From Agrobacterium tumefaciens (GTDB lineage: Bacteria > Pseudomonadota > Alphaproteobacteria > Rhizobiales > Rhizobiaceae): a stretch of 64,000 nucleotides of DNA. Every line of letters begins with the position of its first letter. Positions within the stretch are counted from its first letter, which is position 1. The notes beneath the pieces were generated by a model that was not told where the DNA came from, made no database searches, and saw only the letters and a program-made list of their open reading frames with translations. Shown here piece after piece: positions 29,219-39,204 of this stretch. A program made the position numbers and the translations under genes. The stretch is taken from positions 310,001-374,000 of the forward strand of contig NZ_SUPW01000001.1 of the NCBI RefSeq assembly GCF_013337285.1, written 5' to 3'.

Positions 29219-31543
29219 TCAGAAAGTGTTGGACATGCCAAACCGGAAACGCTGTTCCTCGTCATAGTCTTCCTTGGCGATCGGTACCGCGTAGTCGACG
29301 CGGATCGGACCGAAGGGCGATGCCCACATCACGCCGATACCAGCGGATGCACGGATGGAGTTGTCATCCTTTACACCAGTGCTGTTGGCGACCTTGTTGC
29401 CGTAAAGCGTACCGGCATCGACGAAACCAGCCAGACGCAGGCCGAAATCTTCCGGAACACCAGGCATCGGGGCGGTGACTTCAGCAGAAGCTGCGAAGTA
29501 GGTCGTGCCGCCGATGGAGTCGGAACCGATGCGCGGGCCGATACCGTCGTTCTTGAAGCCGCGAACCTGACGGCCACCGAACTTGAACTGATCGAATACC
29601 AGCAGATTGTCACCAGTCGGAACAACATGACCCGCCTGACCGGTGAGCGAGCCGATGACATCGTACTCATCCGACAGCGTGTAATAGAAGCGCGCCTTGG
29701 CGTAGATCTTGTAATATTCGGAATCGCCGCCGAGACCTGCAAATTCGTTCGTCAGGGCAGCCTGCCAGCCTTCGCGCGGCATGTTGCGGTCATCGAGCGT
29801 ATTGTAGTTCAGCGTGTTGGAGATGATGGACTGCGTCCAGTCACCACCACGGATCAGAGCCTTGTAGGGCTCGGCAAGATTGCTGCCGGTTTCCCAATCG
29901 CCTTCGCCATCATAATTGATCTGCTTGTAGGTATACTTGAACGTCGTCGAGAGGTCTTCGGTGATCGGCGCGGTTACGCGCAGCGAGAAGCCCTGCTCGT
30001 CGTAATCGTAATAGTCTTCGCTGCGGCTCTGGCTCTTGAACAGGTCGAAACCTGCGGCGAGGCGATAGCCCAAGAAATAGGGCTCGGTGAAGGACAGCGT
30101 GTAGGTACGCGCATCGTCTTCACCCGCACCGGCGGCGAGACGAATATACTGACCACGACCGAGGAAGTTCTTTTCTTCGATGGAAGCTTCAAGCAGAACG
30201 CCGTCGTTCTGCGAGTAACCAGCACCAATACCGAACGAACCCGTCGACTGGTCCTCAACATCGACAACGATCACGACGCGGTCAGGCGCGCTGCCGCCGG
30301 CGGTCGAGATGTTGACCTTCGAGAAATAACCCAGCGCTTCGAGACGACGCTTTGCCGCCGTGATGATAGTCTGGTTGAAAGCATCGCCTTCGGAAATATC
30401 GAATTCGCGGCGGATAACGTAATCACGCGTGCGGGTGTTGCCGCGGATTTCGATACGCTCGACATAAGCGCGCTCACCCTGATCGACGATATAGGTCACA
30501 CCGATGGTGTTGCCGGACATGTCGCGGTCGCCGCGCGGCGTTACGCGGGCGAAAGGATAACCTTCGCCGGCGACGCGCTTGGAAATCGCTTCCATGCTCT
30601 GCTGAACTTCCTTGGCGCTGTAGCTGGCGCCCTGGCGGGTTTCAACGAGGCCCTGCAATTCAGAACCATCAACACCCGGAACGGTCGATTCGACGGCGAC
30701 GTTGCCGAAGTCGTATTTCTTGCCTTCATCCACCGTGATGGAGATGGTGTATTCGTTCTTGGACTCGTCCAGTACAGCGTCGGACGACACGACCCGGAAG
30801 TCGGCATAGCCGCGGTTGTAATAGAACTGGCGCAGCGCCTCTTCGTCAGCGCGCAGCTTGTCCTCGTTATAGACGTCCTTACGTGTCAGGAACGACAGCA
30901 TGTTGGACTTCTTGGTATTGATGACGGCGGCCAGACGACCGTCGCTATAGGAATTGTTGCCGACAAAGTCGATGCGGCCGATCTTGGTGCGCTCACCTTC
31001 GTTGATGACGAAAGCGATGTTCACACGACCCTGACCGACGGAAACGGTCTGCGTGGTGATTTCGACGTCGCTGCGACCGATTGCGGCATAAGCTTCCTTG
31101 ATGCGGGCAATATCCGCCGTCACGATAGCCTGATTGTACGGGCCGAGCGACTGGGTCTGCACGATGCCGACGAGCTTGTCGTCCTTGATCTTGCGGTTGC
31201 CGTTGAAGACCACCTGGTTGACCAGCTGGTTCTCATTGACGGTCACGACCAGCGTGCTGCCGGAAACGCGCATGGAGACATTCGAGAAGTAACCGGTGGC
31301 GTAAAGACGCTTCACCGATTCATCGATATCCGAATTGGAAAAGTTCTTACCCGGCGCAATGGTGATGTTGGAACGCACGGAGTCCGCACCGGACCTCTCG
31401 GCCCCGCGAACATCGATCTTGCTGATAACGGCTGCGTTTGCAGCACCAGCAGAGGCAAGCACGCCAAGGCCCGCAACCGAAGAAACACCAGCAGACAGCG
31501 CAACCGCCGACACAGCGTTCAAAAATCTTGAACCAGCCTTCAT
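29219..31543 (-). CDS. bamA: Outer membrane protein assembly factor BamA
   Basis: A 774-residue Omp85 protein, the core of the beta-barrel assembly machine. A signal peptide runs to about residue 37 (LASAGAANA then A). Five POTRA domains follow (for example KIDVRGAERSGADSVRSNI, then IEIRGNTRTRDYVIRREFD), and the C-terminal half is a 16-strand barrel with FGGRQVRGF in the conserved loop-6 region. It ends in phenylalanine (FGMSNTF), as outer membrane barrels do. It lies 199 bases after rseP, the largest gap in this run except rpsB-tsf, so an extra promoter here is possible. Confidence 0.97.
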   Translation of the reverse strand: MKAGSRFLNAVSAVALSAGVSSVAGLGVLASAGAANAAVISKIDVRGAERSGADSVRSNITIAPGKNFSNSDIDESVKRLYATGYFSNVSMRVSGSTLVVTVNENQLVNQVVFNGNRKIKDDKLVGIVQTQSLGPYNQAIVTADIARIKEAYAAIGRSDVEITTQTVSVGQGRVNIAFVINEGERTKIGRIDFVGNNSYSDGRLAAVINTKKSNMLSFLTRKDVYNEDKLRADEEALRQFYYNRGYADFRVVSSDAVLDESKNEYTISITVDEGKKYDFGNVAVESTVPGVDGSELQGLVETRQGASYSAKEVQQSMEAISKRVAGEGYPFARVTPRGDRDMSGNTIGVTYIVDQGERAYVERIEIRGNTRTRDYVIRREFDISEGDAFNQTIITAAKRRLEALGYFSKVNISTAGGSAPDRVVIVVDVEDQSTGSFGIGAGYSQNDGVLLEASIEEKNFLGRGQYIRLAAGAGEDDARTYTLSFTEPYFLGYRLAAGFDLFKSQSRSEDYYDYDEQGFSLRVTAPITEDLSTTFKYTYKQINYDGEGDWETGSNLAEPYKALIRGGDWTQSIISNTLNYNTLDDRNMPREGWQAALTNEFAGLGGDSEYYKIYAKARFYYTLSDEYDVIGSLTGQAGHVVPTGDNLLVFDQFKFGGRQVRGFKNDGIGPRIGSDSIGGTTYFAASAEVTAPMPGVPEDFGLRLAGFVDAGTLYGNKVANSTGVKDDNSIRASAGIGVMWASPFGPIRVDYAVPIAKEDYDEEQRFRFGMSNTF

Positions 31544-31742
31544 TTCAAATCTTACCTTTTTACGTTGTCCCTCAGCGGGCGGAACCCGACTCCGGCCATG
31601 TGCGTCGTTTTACCTGCTTTTCCCCTACAAGCAAGTCAGAACGTTAAATTCTGTTTACTTCGTGATCCAGAGTGGCTCATTCGCCACTTCGGCATAAAAA
31701 CAAGGTAAACAAGCCCCTAACAAAACCGTTAAAACACAATCC

Positions 31743-32876
31743 TCAGCCAATCAAGCTGCTGATATCATTCCATGTTGCAAAAACCATAAGACCCAGAATC
31801 ATTGCCATACCAATACGGAACGCTACTTCCTGCGCGCCGACGCCAAGCGGCCTGCCGCGGATGGCCTCGATGGCGTAAAACACCAGATGTCCACCGTCCA
31901 GAACCGGGACAGGCATCAGGTTCAGAAGGCCGATCGACACGGAAAGCACGGCGGCGAGCTGGATCACGGCCGAAATGCCGAGCGTCGCCATCTGGCCGGA
32001 TGCCTGCGCCACGCGGACGGGGCCGCCGAGCTGATCGGCATTCATGCGCCCGGTCACGAGATTGCCGATATAGTTGAAGGTGCCGGTGATGACGTGGCCC
32101 GTTTCGCGCACGCCTTCCATCAGCGCCTGCGTCGGCGAATATTCAATATGGCGGAAATTGCCGCTGGTCTGGTCGGTGACGATGCCGATGATGCCCATTT
32201 CCAGCTTGTTGCCGAACTGGTCCGTGGTTTCGGTGCGGGTCGGAACCATCGGCAGCTTCAGTTCCTCGCCTGCCCTTTCGACAGTCACGGTGATCGGCGT
32301 GCCCGGCCGGATGCCGACATAACGGCGGACATCCTCGAAGGTGACGACTTTTTCGCTGTCGATTGCCACCAGACGGTCACCCGGGCGCACGCCGGCGGCG
32401 GCAGCGGCGCTGTTTTCACGCACCGAGGCCACGATCGGATCGGAGATCATCCGGCCATAAACACCGAACAGGACCGCGAAGATGAGAATCGCCAGAATGA
32501 AGTTGGCTATGGGACCGGCGGCGACCGTCGCCGCCCTTTTCCAGAGCTTTGCACCGGAAAGCGTCTGCGCCCTCTCCTCCAGCGACATATGCGACAGGCC
32601 GGAACTATCCGGCTTGCTCGCTGCATCTTCGTCGCCGAAGAACTTGACGTAGCCGCCGAGCGGGATTGCGGAAATCTTCCATCTCGTGCCGTGCCGGTCG
32701 GTAAAGCCGATCAGTTCCGGGCCGAATCCGATGGAAAAAGCTGTCGAGCGGATGCCGCTCCAGCGGCCGACGAGATAGTGGCCCATTTCATGGACAAAAA
32801 CGAGCAGTGACAGCACCAGGACGAAGGGCACGATGTAGCCGGTCAGAAAACCGGTCGCCGCCATTACTGTGTTCAT
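31743..32876 (-). CDS. rseP: Site-2 protease RseP (M50 family)
   Basis: A 377-residue intramembrane zinc protease. The catalytic HEMGH is at residues 29-33 in the first membrane helix, and the third ligand lies in LMPVPVLDGGHLVFY near the C-terminus. A PDZ domain in the middle (AAGVRPGDRLVAIDSEKVVT) checks substrates. In E. coli RseP cuts RseA to release sigma-E. In rhizobia the known or suspected substrates are anti-sigma factors and signal peptide remnants. I chose the ATG at 32876, dropping a 56-codon extension without membrane-protein character. Confidence 0.94.
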   Translation of the reverse strand: MNTVMAATGFLTGYIVPFVLVLSLLVFVHEMGHYLVGRWSGIRSTAFSIGFGPELIGFTDRHGTRWKISAIPLGGYVKFFGDEDAASKPDSSGLSHMSLEERAQTLSGAKLWKRAATVAAGPIANFILAILIFAVLFGVYGRMISDPIVASVRENSAAAAAGVRPGDRLVAIDSEKVVTFEDVRRYVGIRPGTPITVTVERAGEELKLPMVPTRTETTDQFGNKLEMGIIGIVTDQTSGNFRHIEYSPTQALMEGVRETGHVITGTFNYIGNLVTGRMNADQLGGPVRVAQASGQMATLGISAVIQLAAVLSVSIGLLNLMPVPVLDGGHLVFYAIEAIRGRPLGVGAQEVAFRIGMAMILGLMVFATWNDISSLIG

Positions 32877-32913
32877 GACAATGTGCCCTTTATGTCGTGA
32901 CCTTTCGCGCCGC

Positions 32914-33747
32914 TTAGAAGCCCGGCAACAGACCGCCGCCCGATCCGGGCACGTCGCCTGTCGCTGCCGCATGCACGAAAGCAATGAGGAATACCGTAAA
33001 GCAGGCAAAAACAAGACCGTCAACACGGTCCATGAAGCCGCCATGGCCCGGGATGAGATGGCTGGAATCCTTGACCTGAAAACGCCGTTTCACGAAGGAT
33101 TCAAAAAGATCGCCGATCTGGCTGAAGACCGAGAGGATAAGCGCAAGCCCAAGTATCAGCAGGCTGATCCTGCCGTGATAGGCCAGCGACACCACGCCAC
33201 CGCCGATCAACGCAGCCACGGCCCCACCGATGGCGCCAGACCAGGTCTTGCCGGGCGAGATCGCCGGCGCAAGCTTTGGTCCGCCAATGGCGCGCCCGAC
33301 GAAATAAGCCAGAATATCCGTCGACCAGACAACGGCGAAAATGAACAGGATAGAAACGAAGCCGGTCAACTCGTCGCCACGAATGGCAGCCAGCGAAATG
33401 CCGCTGAGACCAGCATAGATGATGCCGCCCACCAGCCACCAGTTTTTACCGCGCAGGACAGGGAAAAGTGCGGCTGTCAGCGTAAAACCGGAGAGTAGCG
33501 GCAGATCAAGCGAGGGTTCGCCAAAAATCGTGTTGCCGGCGATGACGGCGACCGCAAACCAGCCCCATGCATTGCCGGTGGAGTTGGTTTCGGACAGCCG
33601 GGTAACCGTCGACCATTCATAATAGATGAGGATCGCCAGAAGACCGGCCACGATACGGAACAGGATGCCGCCATACCAGGTGGCGGCCAATATGACCGCC
33701 GCCATGACGATTGCGGATACGATCCGCAGTCTGAGTTCACGGCTCAT
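32914..33747 (-). CDS. cdsA: Phosphatidate cytidylyltransferase CdsA
   Basis: A 277-residue polytopic enzyme making CDP-diacylglycerol from phosphatidate and CTP, the branch point for all phospholipids. About seven to eight membrane helices are visible. The C-terminal signature FESFVKRRFQVKDSSHLIPG, then HGGFMDRVDGL, is complete. The ATG shares its A with the uppS stop (TGATG), so it is coupled to uppS, and rseP follows after 37 bases. Confidence 0.96.
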   Translation of the reverse strand: MSRELRLRIVSAIVMAAVILAATWYGGILFRIVAGLLAILIYYEWSTVTRLSETNSTGNAWGWFAVAVIAGNTIFGEPSLDLPLLSGFTLTAALFPVLRGKNWWLVGGIIYAGLSGISLAAIRGDELTGFVSILFIFAVVWSTDILAYFVGRAIGGPKLAPAISPGKTWSGAIGGAVAALIGGGVVSLAYHGRISLLILGLALILSVFSQIGDLFESFVKRRFQVKDSSHLIPGHGGFMDRVDGLVFACFTVFLIAFVHAAATGDVPGSGGGLLPGF

Positions 33748-34490
33748 CAGGCGCCTGCCACGGCAACCTGCTCGGCGATGGCGCCGAAGCGGCGATTACG
33801 CGTTGCATATTGCTCGATTGCGGAAAAGAACAGCTGCCGGTCGAAGTCGGGCCAATATTCGGGAACGAACAGGAACTCGGAATAGGCCGCCTGCCAGAGC
33901 AGAAAGTTCGACAGGCGCTCTTCGCCGCTGGTGCGGATGATGAGATCCGGATCCGGAATTCCGCACGTATCAAGTCTCGCCGAAATCATCTCCGGCGTGA
34001 TCGATGCGGCATCCAGCCGACCTTCGGCGACATCGCGGGCGATCGCCATCGTCGCGCGGGTAATCTCGTCACGGCTGCCGTAATTGAAGGCGATCACCAG
34101 CGTCAGCTTGGTGTTATCAGCCGTCATCTGTTCGGCTTCTTCGAGAAGAGAGCGGATGTCGTTTTTCAGGCCCTGCCGGTCGCCGATAATGCGCACGCGG
34201 ACATTTTCACGATGCAGTTCTGCAAGGTCGCGCCGGATGAAGGCCTTCAGAAGCCCCATCAGATCGCTCACCTCGGATTCGGGCCTGCGCCAGTTTTCCG
34301 AGGAGAAGGCGAAGAGCGTGAGATAGCTGATGCCGCAGTCGCCGGCCGCACGCACAGTCTCGCGCACGACCTCAACCCCGCGGCGATGCCCCATCACCCG
34401 CGGCAGACCGCGCTGTTTTGCCCAACGCCCATTGCCATCCATGATGATGGCGACGTGCTCGGGTATTGAGGAACGTGTCGTCGTCGGCAT
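33747..34490 (-). CDS. uppS: Undecaprenyl diphosphate synthase UppS (cis-prenyltransferase)
   Basis: A 247-residue cis-prenyltransferase that builds the C55 lipid carrier for peptidoglycan and O-antigen. The catalytic region [20 protein letters not shown], then [11 protein letters not shown], is at the N-terminus. [14 protein letters not shown] and the C-terminal [20 protein letters not shown] are also present. It lies between frr and cdsA, the usual proteobacterial order. Confidence 0.97.
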   Translation of the reverse strand: MPTTTRSSIPEHVAIIMDGNGRWAKQRGLPRVMGHRRGVEVVRETVRAAGDCGISYLTLFAFSSENWRRPESEVSDLMGLLKAFIRRDLAELHRENVRVRIIGDRQGLKNDIRSLLEEAEQMTADNTKLTLVIAFNYGSRDEITRATMAIARDVAEGRLDAASITPEMISARLDTCGIPDPDLIIRTSGEERLSNFLLWQAAYSEFLFVPEYWPDFDRQLFFSAIEQYATRNRRFGAIAEQVAVAGA

Positions 34491-34554
34491 ATCGATCCAG
34501 TAACAGGCAGTGCGGAATTAAAACGAATAAAATACAGGTCTATCGCAAGCGATA

Positions 34555-35112
34555 TCACACCTGCATGATTTCCCTTTCCTTCTCGCCAAGCAAGCGTTCA
34601 ATATCGGAAATCGTGTCGTCGGTCATTTTCTGGACCTTTTCAGACTGTCCACGGCTCTCGTCCTGACCGATGTCTCCGTCCTTTTCGGCTTTTTTCAGGC
34701 CGTCCATGCCATCGCGACGCACATGGCGAATCGCCACCTTGGCTTTTTCGGCATAGTCGTGGGCCACCTTGACGAGCGATTTGCGGCGCTCTTCGTTGAG
34801 TTCAGGCAGCGGAATTCTCAAGTTCTGGCCATCGACGATCGGGTTGAGGCCGAGATTGGATTCGCGAATGGCGCGGTCGACGGCGTTGACCATCGACTTG
34901 TCCCAGATGTTGACGCCGAGCATGCGCGGCTCAGGAACCGTGATGTTGGCAACCTGATTGAGCGGCACGCGCGAGCCATAGGCTTCAATGGTCACCGGAT
35001 CGAGAATATTGGCCGAAGCACGGCCGGTGCGCAGCGATGCGATATCGCTCTTGAATGCATTGATGGCGCCATCCATGCGGCGCTTGATATCGTTGAGGTC
35101 AATACCACTCAT
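34555..35112 (-). CDS. frr: Ribosome recycling factor
   Basis: A 185-residue protein that splits post-termination ribosomes with EF-G. It has the expected three-helix bundle with a small beta domain: [20 protein letters not shown], then [38 protein letters not shown], and a C-terminal helix. The length is standard. It follows pyrH after 66 bases and precedes uppS after 64. Confidence 0.98.
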   Translation of the reverse strand: MSGIDLNDIKRRMDGAINAFKSDIASLRTGRASANILDPVTIEAYGSRVPLNQVANITVPEPRMLGVNIWDKSMVNAVDRAIRESNLGLNPIVDGQNLRIPLPELNEERRKSLVKVAHDYAEKAKVAIRHVRRDGMDGLKKAEKDGDIGQDESRGQSEKVQKMTDDTISDIERLLGEKEREIMQV

Positions 35113-35178
35113 CTAGATACTCCATCTCTATCGGCCTTTCCGGCCGTAATTCGCCCCAGGGGCGGCGTCTTTTCTTGA

Positions 35179-35901
35179 TTACTTGTCGTGCACGATGGTC
35201 TTGCGACCACCGCCGGTCAATATCTGTGCGAAACCGCCCTTCTCGTGGATCGAGAAGACAATGATCGGGATATGGTTTTCGCGGGCAAGCGCCACAGCGG
35301 CGATATCCATGACCGCCAGCCCCTTGCCGAGAACTTCGCTGTGGGTCAGCTCGTCGAAACGGGTGGCCGTCGGGTCCTTCTTGGGATCGGCGGAATAGAT
35401 GCCGTCCACCTGGGTGCCCTTGAAGATCGCCTCGGCACCCATTTCGGCGGCACGCAGCGCTGCGGCGGAATCGGTGGTGAAGAAGGGGTTGCCCGTGCCG
35501 CCGGCAAAAATCACCACGCGGCCCTGCGCGAGGTGGTGAAGGGCCGCACGCTGCGAGAAGCTCTCACAGATCTCGGGCATGGCGATTGCGGAGAGAACGA
35601 CGGTGTCGATGCTGAGCTTGCGCAGCGAGGTTGCCAGCGCCAGCGCGTTGATGATGGTTGCCAGCATGCCCATATGGTCGCCGGTAACCCGGTCGCCGCC
35701 CTTGGAGGCCACGGCCACGCCGCGGAAAATATTGCCGCCGCCGACGACGACGCCGACTTCAACACCCATCGCCCTCGCTTCGGCAATATCGGAGGCGATC
35801 CGGTCGGCCACCGCCACATCGATACCGAAACCCTGGTCACCCATGAGGGCTTCACCAGAAGCCTTGAGAAGAACACGTTTGTAGATCGGCTTGGAAGACA
35901 T
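35179..35901 (-). CDS. pyrH: UMP kinase
   Basis: A 240-residue amino acid kinase-fold enzyme phosphorylating UMP to UDP in pyrimidine synthesis. RVLLKASGEALMGDQGFGID, VGVVVGGGNIFRG and FAGGTGNPFFTTDSAAALRA mark the ATP and UMP sites. Two adjacent ATGs occur (35904, 35901). The second is better spaced from GAGGAG. It lies between tsf and frr, as in most proteobacteria. A long hairpin (35943-35970) occupies the tsf-pyrH junction. Confidence 0.97.
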   Translation of the reverse strand: MSSKPIYKRVLLKASGEALMGDQGFGIDVAVADRIASDIAEARAMGVEVGVVVGGGNIFRGVAVASKGGDRVTGDHMGMLATIINALALATSLRKLSIDTVVLSAIAMPEICESFSQRAALHHLAQGRVVIFAGGTGNPFFTTDSAAALRAAEMGAEAIFKGTQVDGIYSADPKKDPTATRFDELTHSEVLGKGLAVMDIAAVALARENHIPIIVFSIHEKGGFAQILTGGGRKTIVHDK

Positions 35902-35942
35902 CATGACTCCTCGGAAATGTAACCGAAACGCGGATACACGAA

Positions 35943-35970
35943 GGGCACCGCGTTGTCACGCGATGCCCTC
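35943..35970. other. Stable hairpin between tsf and pyrH
   Basis: AGGGCACCGCGT and ACGCGATGCCCT form a 12-base stem with one C-A mismatch around a TGTC loop, directly in the 97-base tsf-pyrH space. There is no T-run in the direction of transcription. It could be an mRNA-stabilising or partial-attenuation structure that sets the level of pyrH and later genes relative to tsf. Confidence 0.5.
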
Positions 35971-35998
35971 CCGTTTTCCCAAGATTGGGTAAATATAA

Positions 35999-36925
35999 TC
36001 AGCCCTTGGCGACTGCGGCGACTTCTGCTGCGAAATCGCTTTCTTCCTTCTCGACGCCTTCGCCGAGCAGCAGGCGAACCATGCCCGTCACTTCGATGGC
36101 GGCGCCAGCTTCCTTTTCGGCTTCCTTGACGGCAGCACCGACAGTGATGTCGGGGTTGATGACGAAAGCCTGCGACAGAAGGGCGACCTCTTCGAAGAAC
36201 TTGCGCATGCGGCCATCAACCATCTTTTCGATGATGGCTTCCGGCTTGCCGGATTCGCGGGCCTGTTCGATGAAGACGTTGCGTTCGCGCTCGGCAACTG
36301 CGGCATCGACTTCTTCGGAGCGGATGGCGAGCGGGTTGGTCGCAGCAATGTGCATGGCGACCTGGCGGCCGATGGAGTTCAGAACGGCCTTGTCGCCAAC
36401 CGACTTCAGGGCAACCAGAACGCCGAGCTTACCGATGCCGTCGCCGGCAGCGTTGTGGATGTAGGTCGCGACAACGCCGTGCTCGACTTCGAGCGCAGCC
36501 GAACGACGCAGCGTCATGTTTTCGCCGATGGTGGCGATCGCGTCCTTGATGCTGTCGGAAACGGACTTGCCGGTCGCCGGGTAGGTTGCGGCGCCAACAG
36601 CCTCAACGGTGCCGTTGGTGGAGAGAGCGACCTGGGCGATACCACGGATGAGGTCCTGGAACGCGTCGTTACGGGCAACGAAGTCGGTCTCGGAGTTGAG
36701 TTCGACAACAACAGCCTTGTGACCCATGGTGGCGACGCCGATCAGACCTTCGGCAGCCGTGCGGCCGGACTTCTTGTCAGCCTTTGCGATGCCCTTGGCG
36801 CGCAGCCAGTCGATCGCCGCTTCCATGTCGCCATTGGTCTCAGCAAGAGCCTTCTTGCAGTCCATCATGCCTGCGCCGGATTTCTCGCGCAGTTCCTTCA
36901 CCATTGCGGCTGTGATTTCGGTCAT
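35999..36925 (-). CDS. tsf: Elongation factor Ts
   Basis: A 308-residue nucleotide exchange factor for EF-Tu. The N-terminal domain [20 protein letters not shown], then [20 protein letters not shown], is diagnostic. The dimerisation core follows ([20 protein letters not shown], then TDFVARND). I placed the start at 36925, after AGAGGC, and discarded a 28-codon upstream extension. It follows rpsB after 361 non-coding bases and begins the rest of the operon. Confidence 0.98.
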   Translation of the reverse strand: MTEITAAMVKELREKSGAGMMDCKKALAETNGDMEAAIDWLRAKGIAKADKKSGRTAAEGLIGVATMGHKAVVVELNSETDFVARNDAFQDLIRGIAQVALSTNGTVEAVGAATYPATGKSVSDSIKDAIATIGENMTLRRSAALEVEHGVVATYIHNAAGDGIGKLGVLVALKSVGDKAVLNSIGRQVAMHIAATNPLAIRSEEVDAAVAERERNVFIEQARESGKPEAIIEKMVDGRMRKFFEEVALLSQAFVINPDITVGAAVKEAEKEAGAAIEVTGMVRLLLGEGVEKEESDFAAEVAAVAKG

Positions 36926-37286
36926 TGTTTGCCTCTTATCGGTTCGATCGGTCAGCAGGCAGAATTTGCCGTGCCGAATTCTGGGTGATGAGTGTACCCG
37001 GCCGCACACCCTTTGAAACCGGAGAGGATTTCAGGAAAGGGGTATGCGCATTCCCAAGTGCTGCGGCGTCTCCATACATCGAAATGATGGGTGCCGTCGA
37101 AGTGTGACAGCGTTATGAAGGCCGTCACCGCATTTCAACCACATCGAACGCCAAGCCTTCACCGAAGACCCGACGGAGCGGTATGAAACGAACAAGGCCG
37201 TCAACCCACTGAAGGTCTTTGACGGCCTTGTCATATCCTTATCGAGGAGACGGCGATTAAGAAATCGCCGCCAGACAGGGCCTTTA
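36926..37286. other. 361-base rpsB-tsf spacer with hairpins
   Basis: No gene is evident. Just past the rpsB stop are two inverted repeats: GGCGATT/AATCGCC near 37252-37269, and a perfect 13-base stem ACAAGGCCGTCAA/TTGACGGCCTTGT at 37192-37231 with a 14-base loop. The second looks like an attenuator separating the abundant rpsB message from the downstream genes. The remaining 36926-37190 shows nothing I can name but is long enough for a second promoter. Confidence 0.55.
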
Positions 37287-38054
37287 TCAGGCGCCAGCCT
37301 CATCTTCGAGCGCGGGCTCGATCGGAGCTTCTTCCGAAGCGCCGATGTCACGGCCGGAAGCGCCCTGCTGACGTGCGATACCGTCGATGGCAGCGCGGGC
37401 GATCAGGTCGCAATAAAGCGAGATGGCGCGCGATGCGTCGTCGTTACCGGGGATCGGGTAGTCGATGTGATCCGGGTCGCAGTTGCTGTCGATGATCGCA
37501 ACGACCGGAATGCCAAGACGCTTGGCTTCTTCGATCGCGATCTTTTCCTTGTTGGTGTCGATGATGAACATCAGGTCCGGAACGCCGCCCATATCGCGGA
37601 TACCGCCGAGAGCCTTTTCAAGCTTTTCGCGCTCGCGCTCAAGGTTCAGGCGTTCCTTCTTGGAATAGCCGGAGCCTTCCGAGTTCAGGATTTCGTCAAC
37701 CTTGCGCAGACGCTGGATCGAGTTGGAAATCGTCTTCCAGTTGGTCATCATGCCGCCGAGCCAGCGGGAGTTGACGTAATACTGGGCCGAACGCTTTGCG
37801 CTGTCGGCGATGATTTCGGACGCCTGACGCTTGGTGCCGACGAACAGAACGCGGCCGCCACGAGCAACGGTGTCGGACACGACCTGAAGGGCGCGCGACA
37901 GCATCGGAACGGTCTGAGCCAGGTCGATGATGTGGATGTTGTTACGGTCGCCGAAGATGTACGGCTTCATCTTCGGGTTCCAGCGATGCGTCTGGTGGCC
38001 GAAGTGAATGCCAGCTTCCAGAAGCTGACGCATAGAAAAATCGGGCAATGCCAT
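37287..38054 (-). CDS. rpsB: Small ribosomal subunit protein uS2
   Basis: A 255-residue S2 protein. The N-terminal [20 protein letters not shown], then [20 protein letters not shown], and the C-terminal [20 protein letters not shown], then [11 protein letters not shown], are signature segments. The acidic tail ([16 protein letters not shown]) is common in rhizobia. It is the first gene of the long leftward run to lpxB. S2 usually represses its own rpsB-tsf message through the leader, and the leader here is about 120 bases. Confidence 0.98.
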   Translation of the reverse strand: MALPDFSMRQLLEAGIHFGHQTHRWNPKMKPYIFGDRNNIHIIDLAQTVPMLSRALQVVSDTVARGGRVLFVGTKRQASEIIADSAKRSAQYYVNSRWLGGMMTNWKTISNSIQRLRKVDEILNSEGSGYSKKERLNLEREREKLEKALGGIRDMGGVPDLMFIIDTNKEKIAIEEAKRLGIPVVAIIDSNCDPDHIDYPIPGNDDASRAISLYCDLIARAAIDGIARQQGASGRDIGASEEAPIEPALEDEAGA

Positions 38055-38180
38055 GCCTAGTTACTCCTTTTCCGGTTTAACCCCCGCGAAGCAAACAGCG
38101 CCGTTTTATCGGCACCACCGGGCGGAACGGACCGGATTTCTCCCGGAACATCCCAAGCTTCGCGTGTGGAATGGTGAGGC

Positions 38181-38209
38181 GCATACAATCGCCCCAGATA
38201 AAAAGCAAG
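38181..38209 (-). promoter_or_regulatory. Probable promoter of rpsB
   Basis: On the minus strand CTTGCT (38209-38204) and GTATGC (38186-38181) are 17 bases apart, close to the rhizobial sigma-70 pattern. Transcription would begin near 38174 and leave a leader of about 120 bases before rpsB, room for S2 autoregulation. This is based on pattern only. Confidence 0.45.
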
Positions 38210-38245
38210 CTTTTATGCAAAAAAACCGCGCGAACAGCCCGCCTT

Positions 38246-39088
38246 TCAGCGAACCGGCTTGTTTTCGCAGGTTCCCGGCTTGAGAATATCAAGCTTCGCC
38301 AGTTTGCCGGTCAGAACAAAATCGCCGTAATCCATGGTCAGATCGCGGGTGATTCCGTTTTCGTAAAGCTTGAAGGACATGCGGTAGATCGGTAGCGAAT
38401 CCGTTCCCGTCTTGTCGTTATAATAGGCGATAGTGACAGGCCAGAATGCGGCTTTCGCAAATTCGCCCGCCTTTACGGCGTCAGCATCGCCATCCTTCGG
38501 CATCTGCGACTTGCCTACCAGCGTCGAGGTGATCAGGCTTTCATCGCCATCATCGGAACCGTCGAAAATCCGGGATTCGAAGATACGCTTTCCCTGTTTC
38601 GCATGTTCGATGACCTGAAACATATGCTGCGTCGGGAATTCGCTGGCGACGAGACTGACCTGGCGGGCATCGGGCATCGTCAAATCGACCTTGACGCCGT
38701 CGGTGTTGTCGATTGCCGCCCCCTGCACTTCCTTGTCCAGCTTGTCGTCGGTGTAGGACTTGGTCTCGAAGGTAAACTTCTTCGCAGCCAGATCCTCGAA
38801 GGTCGTGGTCTGCTGGTCGGTCATGCGCACCGCGTCGCCGGTGTTGATCTGCGTCACGAAACGGAAATCCGTCTTATAACCCTGACAGGCCGAGCCGGTG
38901 AATTCATAGACCATGCGGCCCGTCATGCCCTCGATGCCGGAGCGATCGGACGCGTCCTTGAGTTCGAGATCGTAGACGGCGCGATGGGCGACGAGGTCCG
39001 GAACCGCCACCGGCAAGGCATTGGCGGCGTTTGACAGGCCGGTCATAAGCCCTGTTGCGGCAACAAAACCAAGCGTCCTGACAAACAT
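38246..39088 (-). CDS. eipB: Cell envelope integrity protein EipB (DUF1849)
   Basis: A 280-residue periplasmic protein. The signal peptide covers residues 1-24 (ending SNAANA). The mature part follows the EipB/DUF1849 pattern, with DLVAHRAVYDLELKDASDRS at its start and long antiparallel beta-spiral strands. Cysteines in SACQGYKTDF and near the C-terminus (KPGTCENKP) match the conserved pair that forms a disulfide in Brucella EipB. In Brucella it supports envelope integrity with a TPR partner. I chose the ATG at 39088, after AGGAGA. It is divergent from the RidA gene and separated from rpsB by the rpsB promoter region. Confidence 0.88.
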   Translation of the reverse strand: MFVRTLGFVAATGLMTGLSNAANALPVAVPDLVAHRAVYDLELKDASDRSGIEGMTGRMVYEFTGSACQGYKTDFRFVTQINTGDAVRMTDQQTTTFEDLAAKKFTFETKSYTDDKLDKEVQGAAIDNTDGVKVDLTMPDARQVSLVASEFPTQHMFQVIEHAKQGKRIFESRIFDGSDDGDESLITSTLVGKSQMPKDGDADAVKAGEFAKAAFWPVTIAYYNDKTGTDSLPIYRMSFKLYENGITRDLTMDYGDFVLTGKLAKLDILKPGTCENKPVR

Positions 39089-39204
39089 GCAATATCTCCT
39101 GTTGGACTCGCTGCTCATATTGTACAAGCAACCGCCCGGCTTTTGGATCAACATCTTCTGAATGCCGGATTCTTGAAGGATTTACAACAAAACCGGAGAC
39201 GAAA

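Noticed and set aside
29063-31531. 822-codon open frame on the plus strand opposite bamA
   Set aside because: It mirrors the bamA coding frame, a common artefact in GC-rich genes with few AT-rich codons. It has no ribosome-binding site or recognisable domain, whereas BamA on the other strand is complete.
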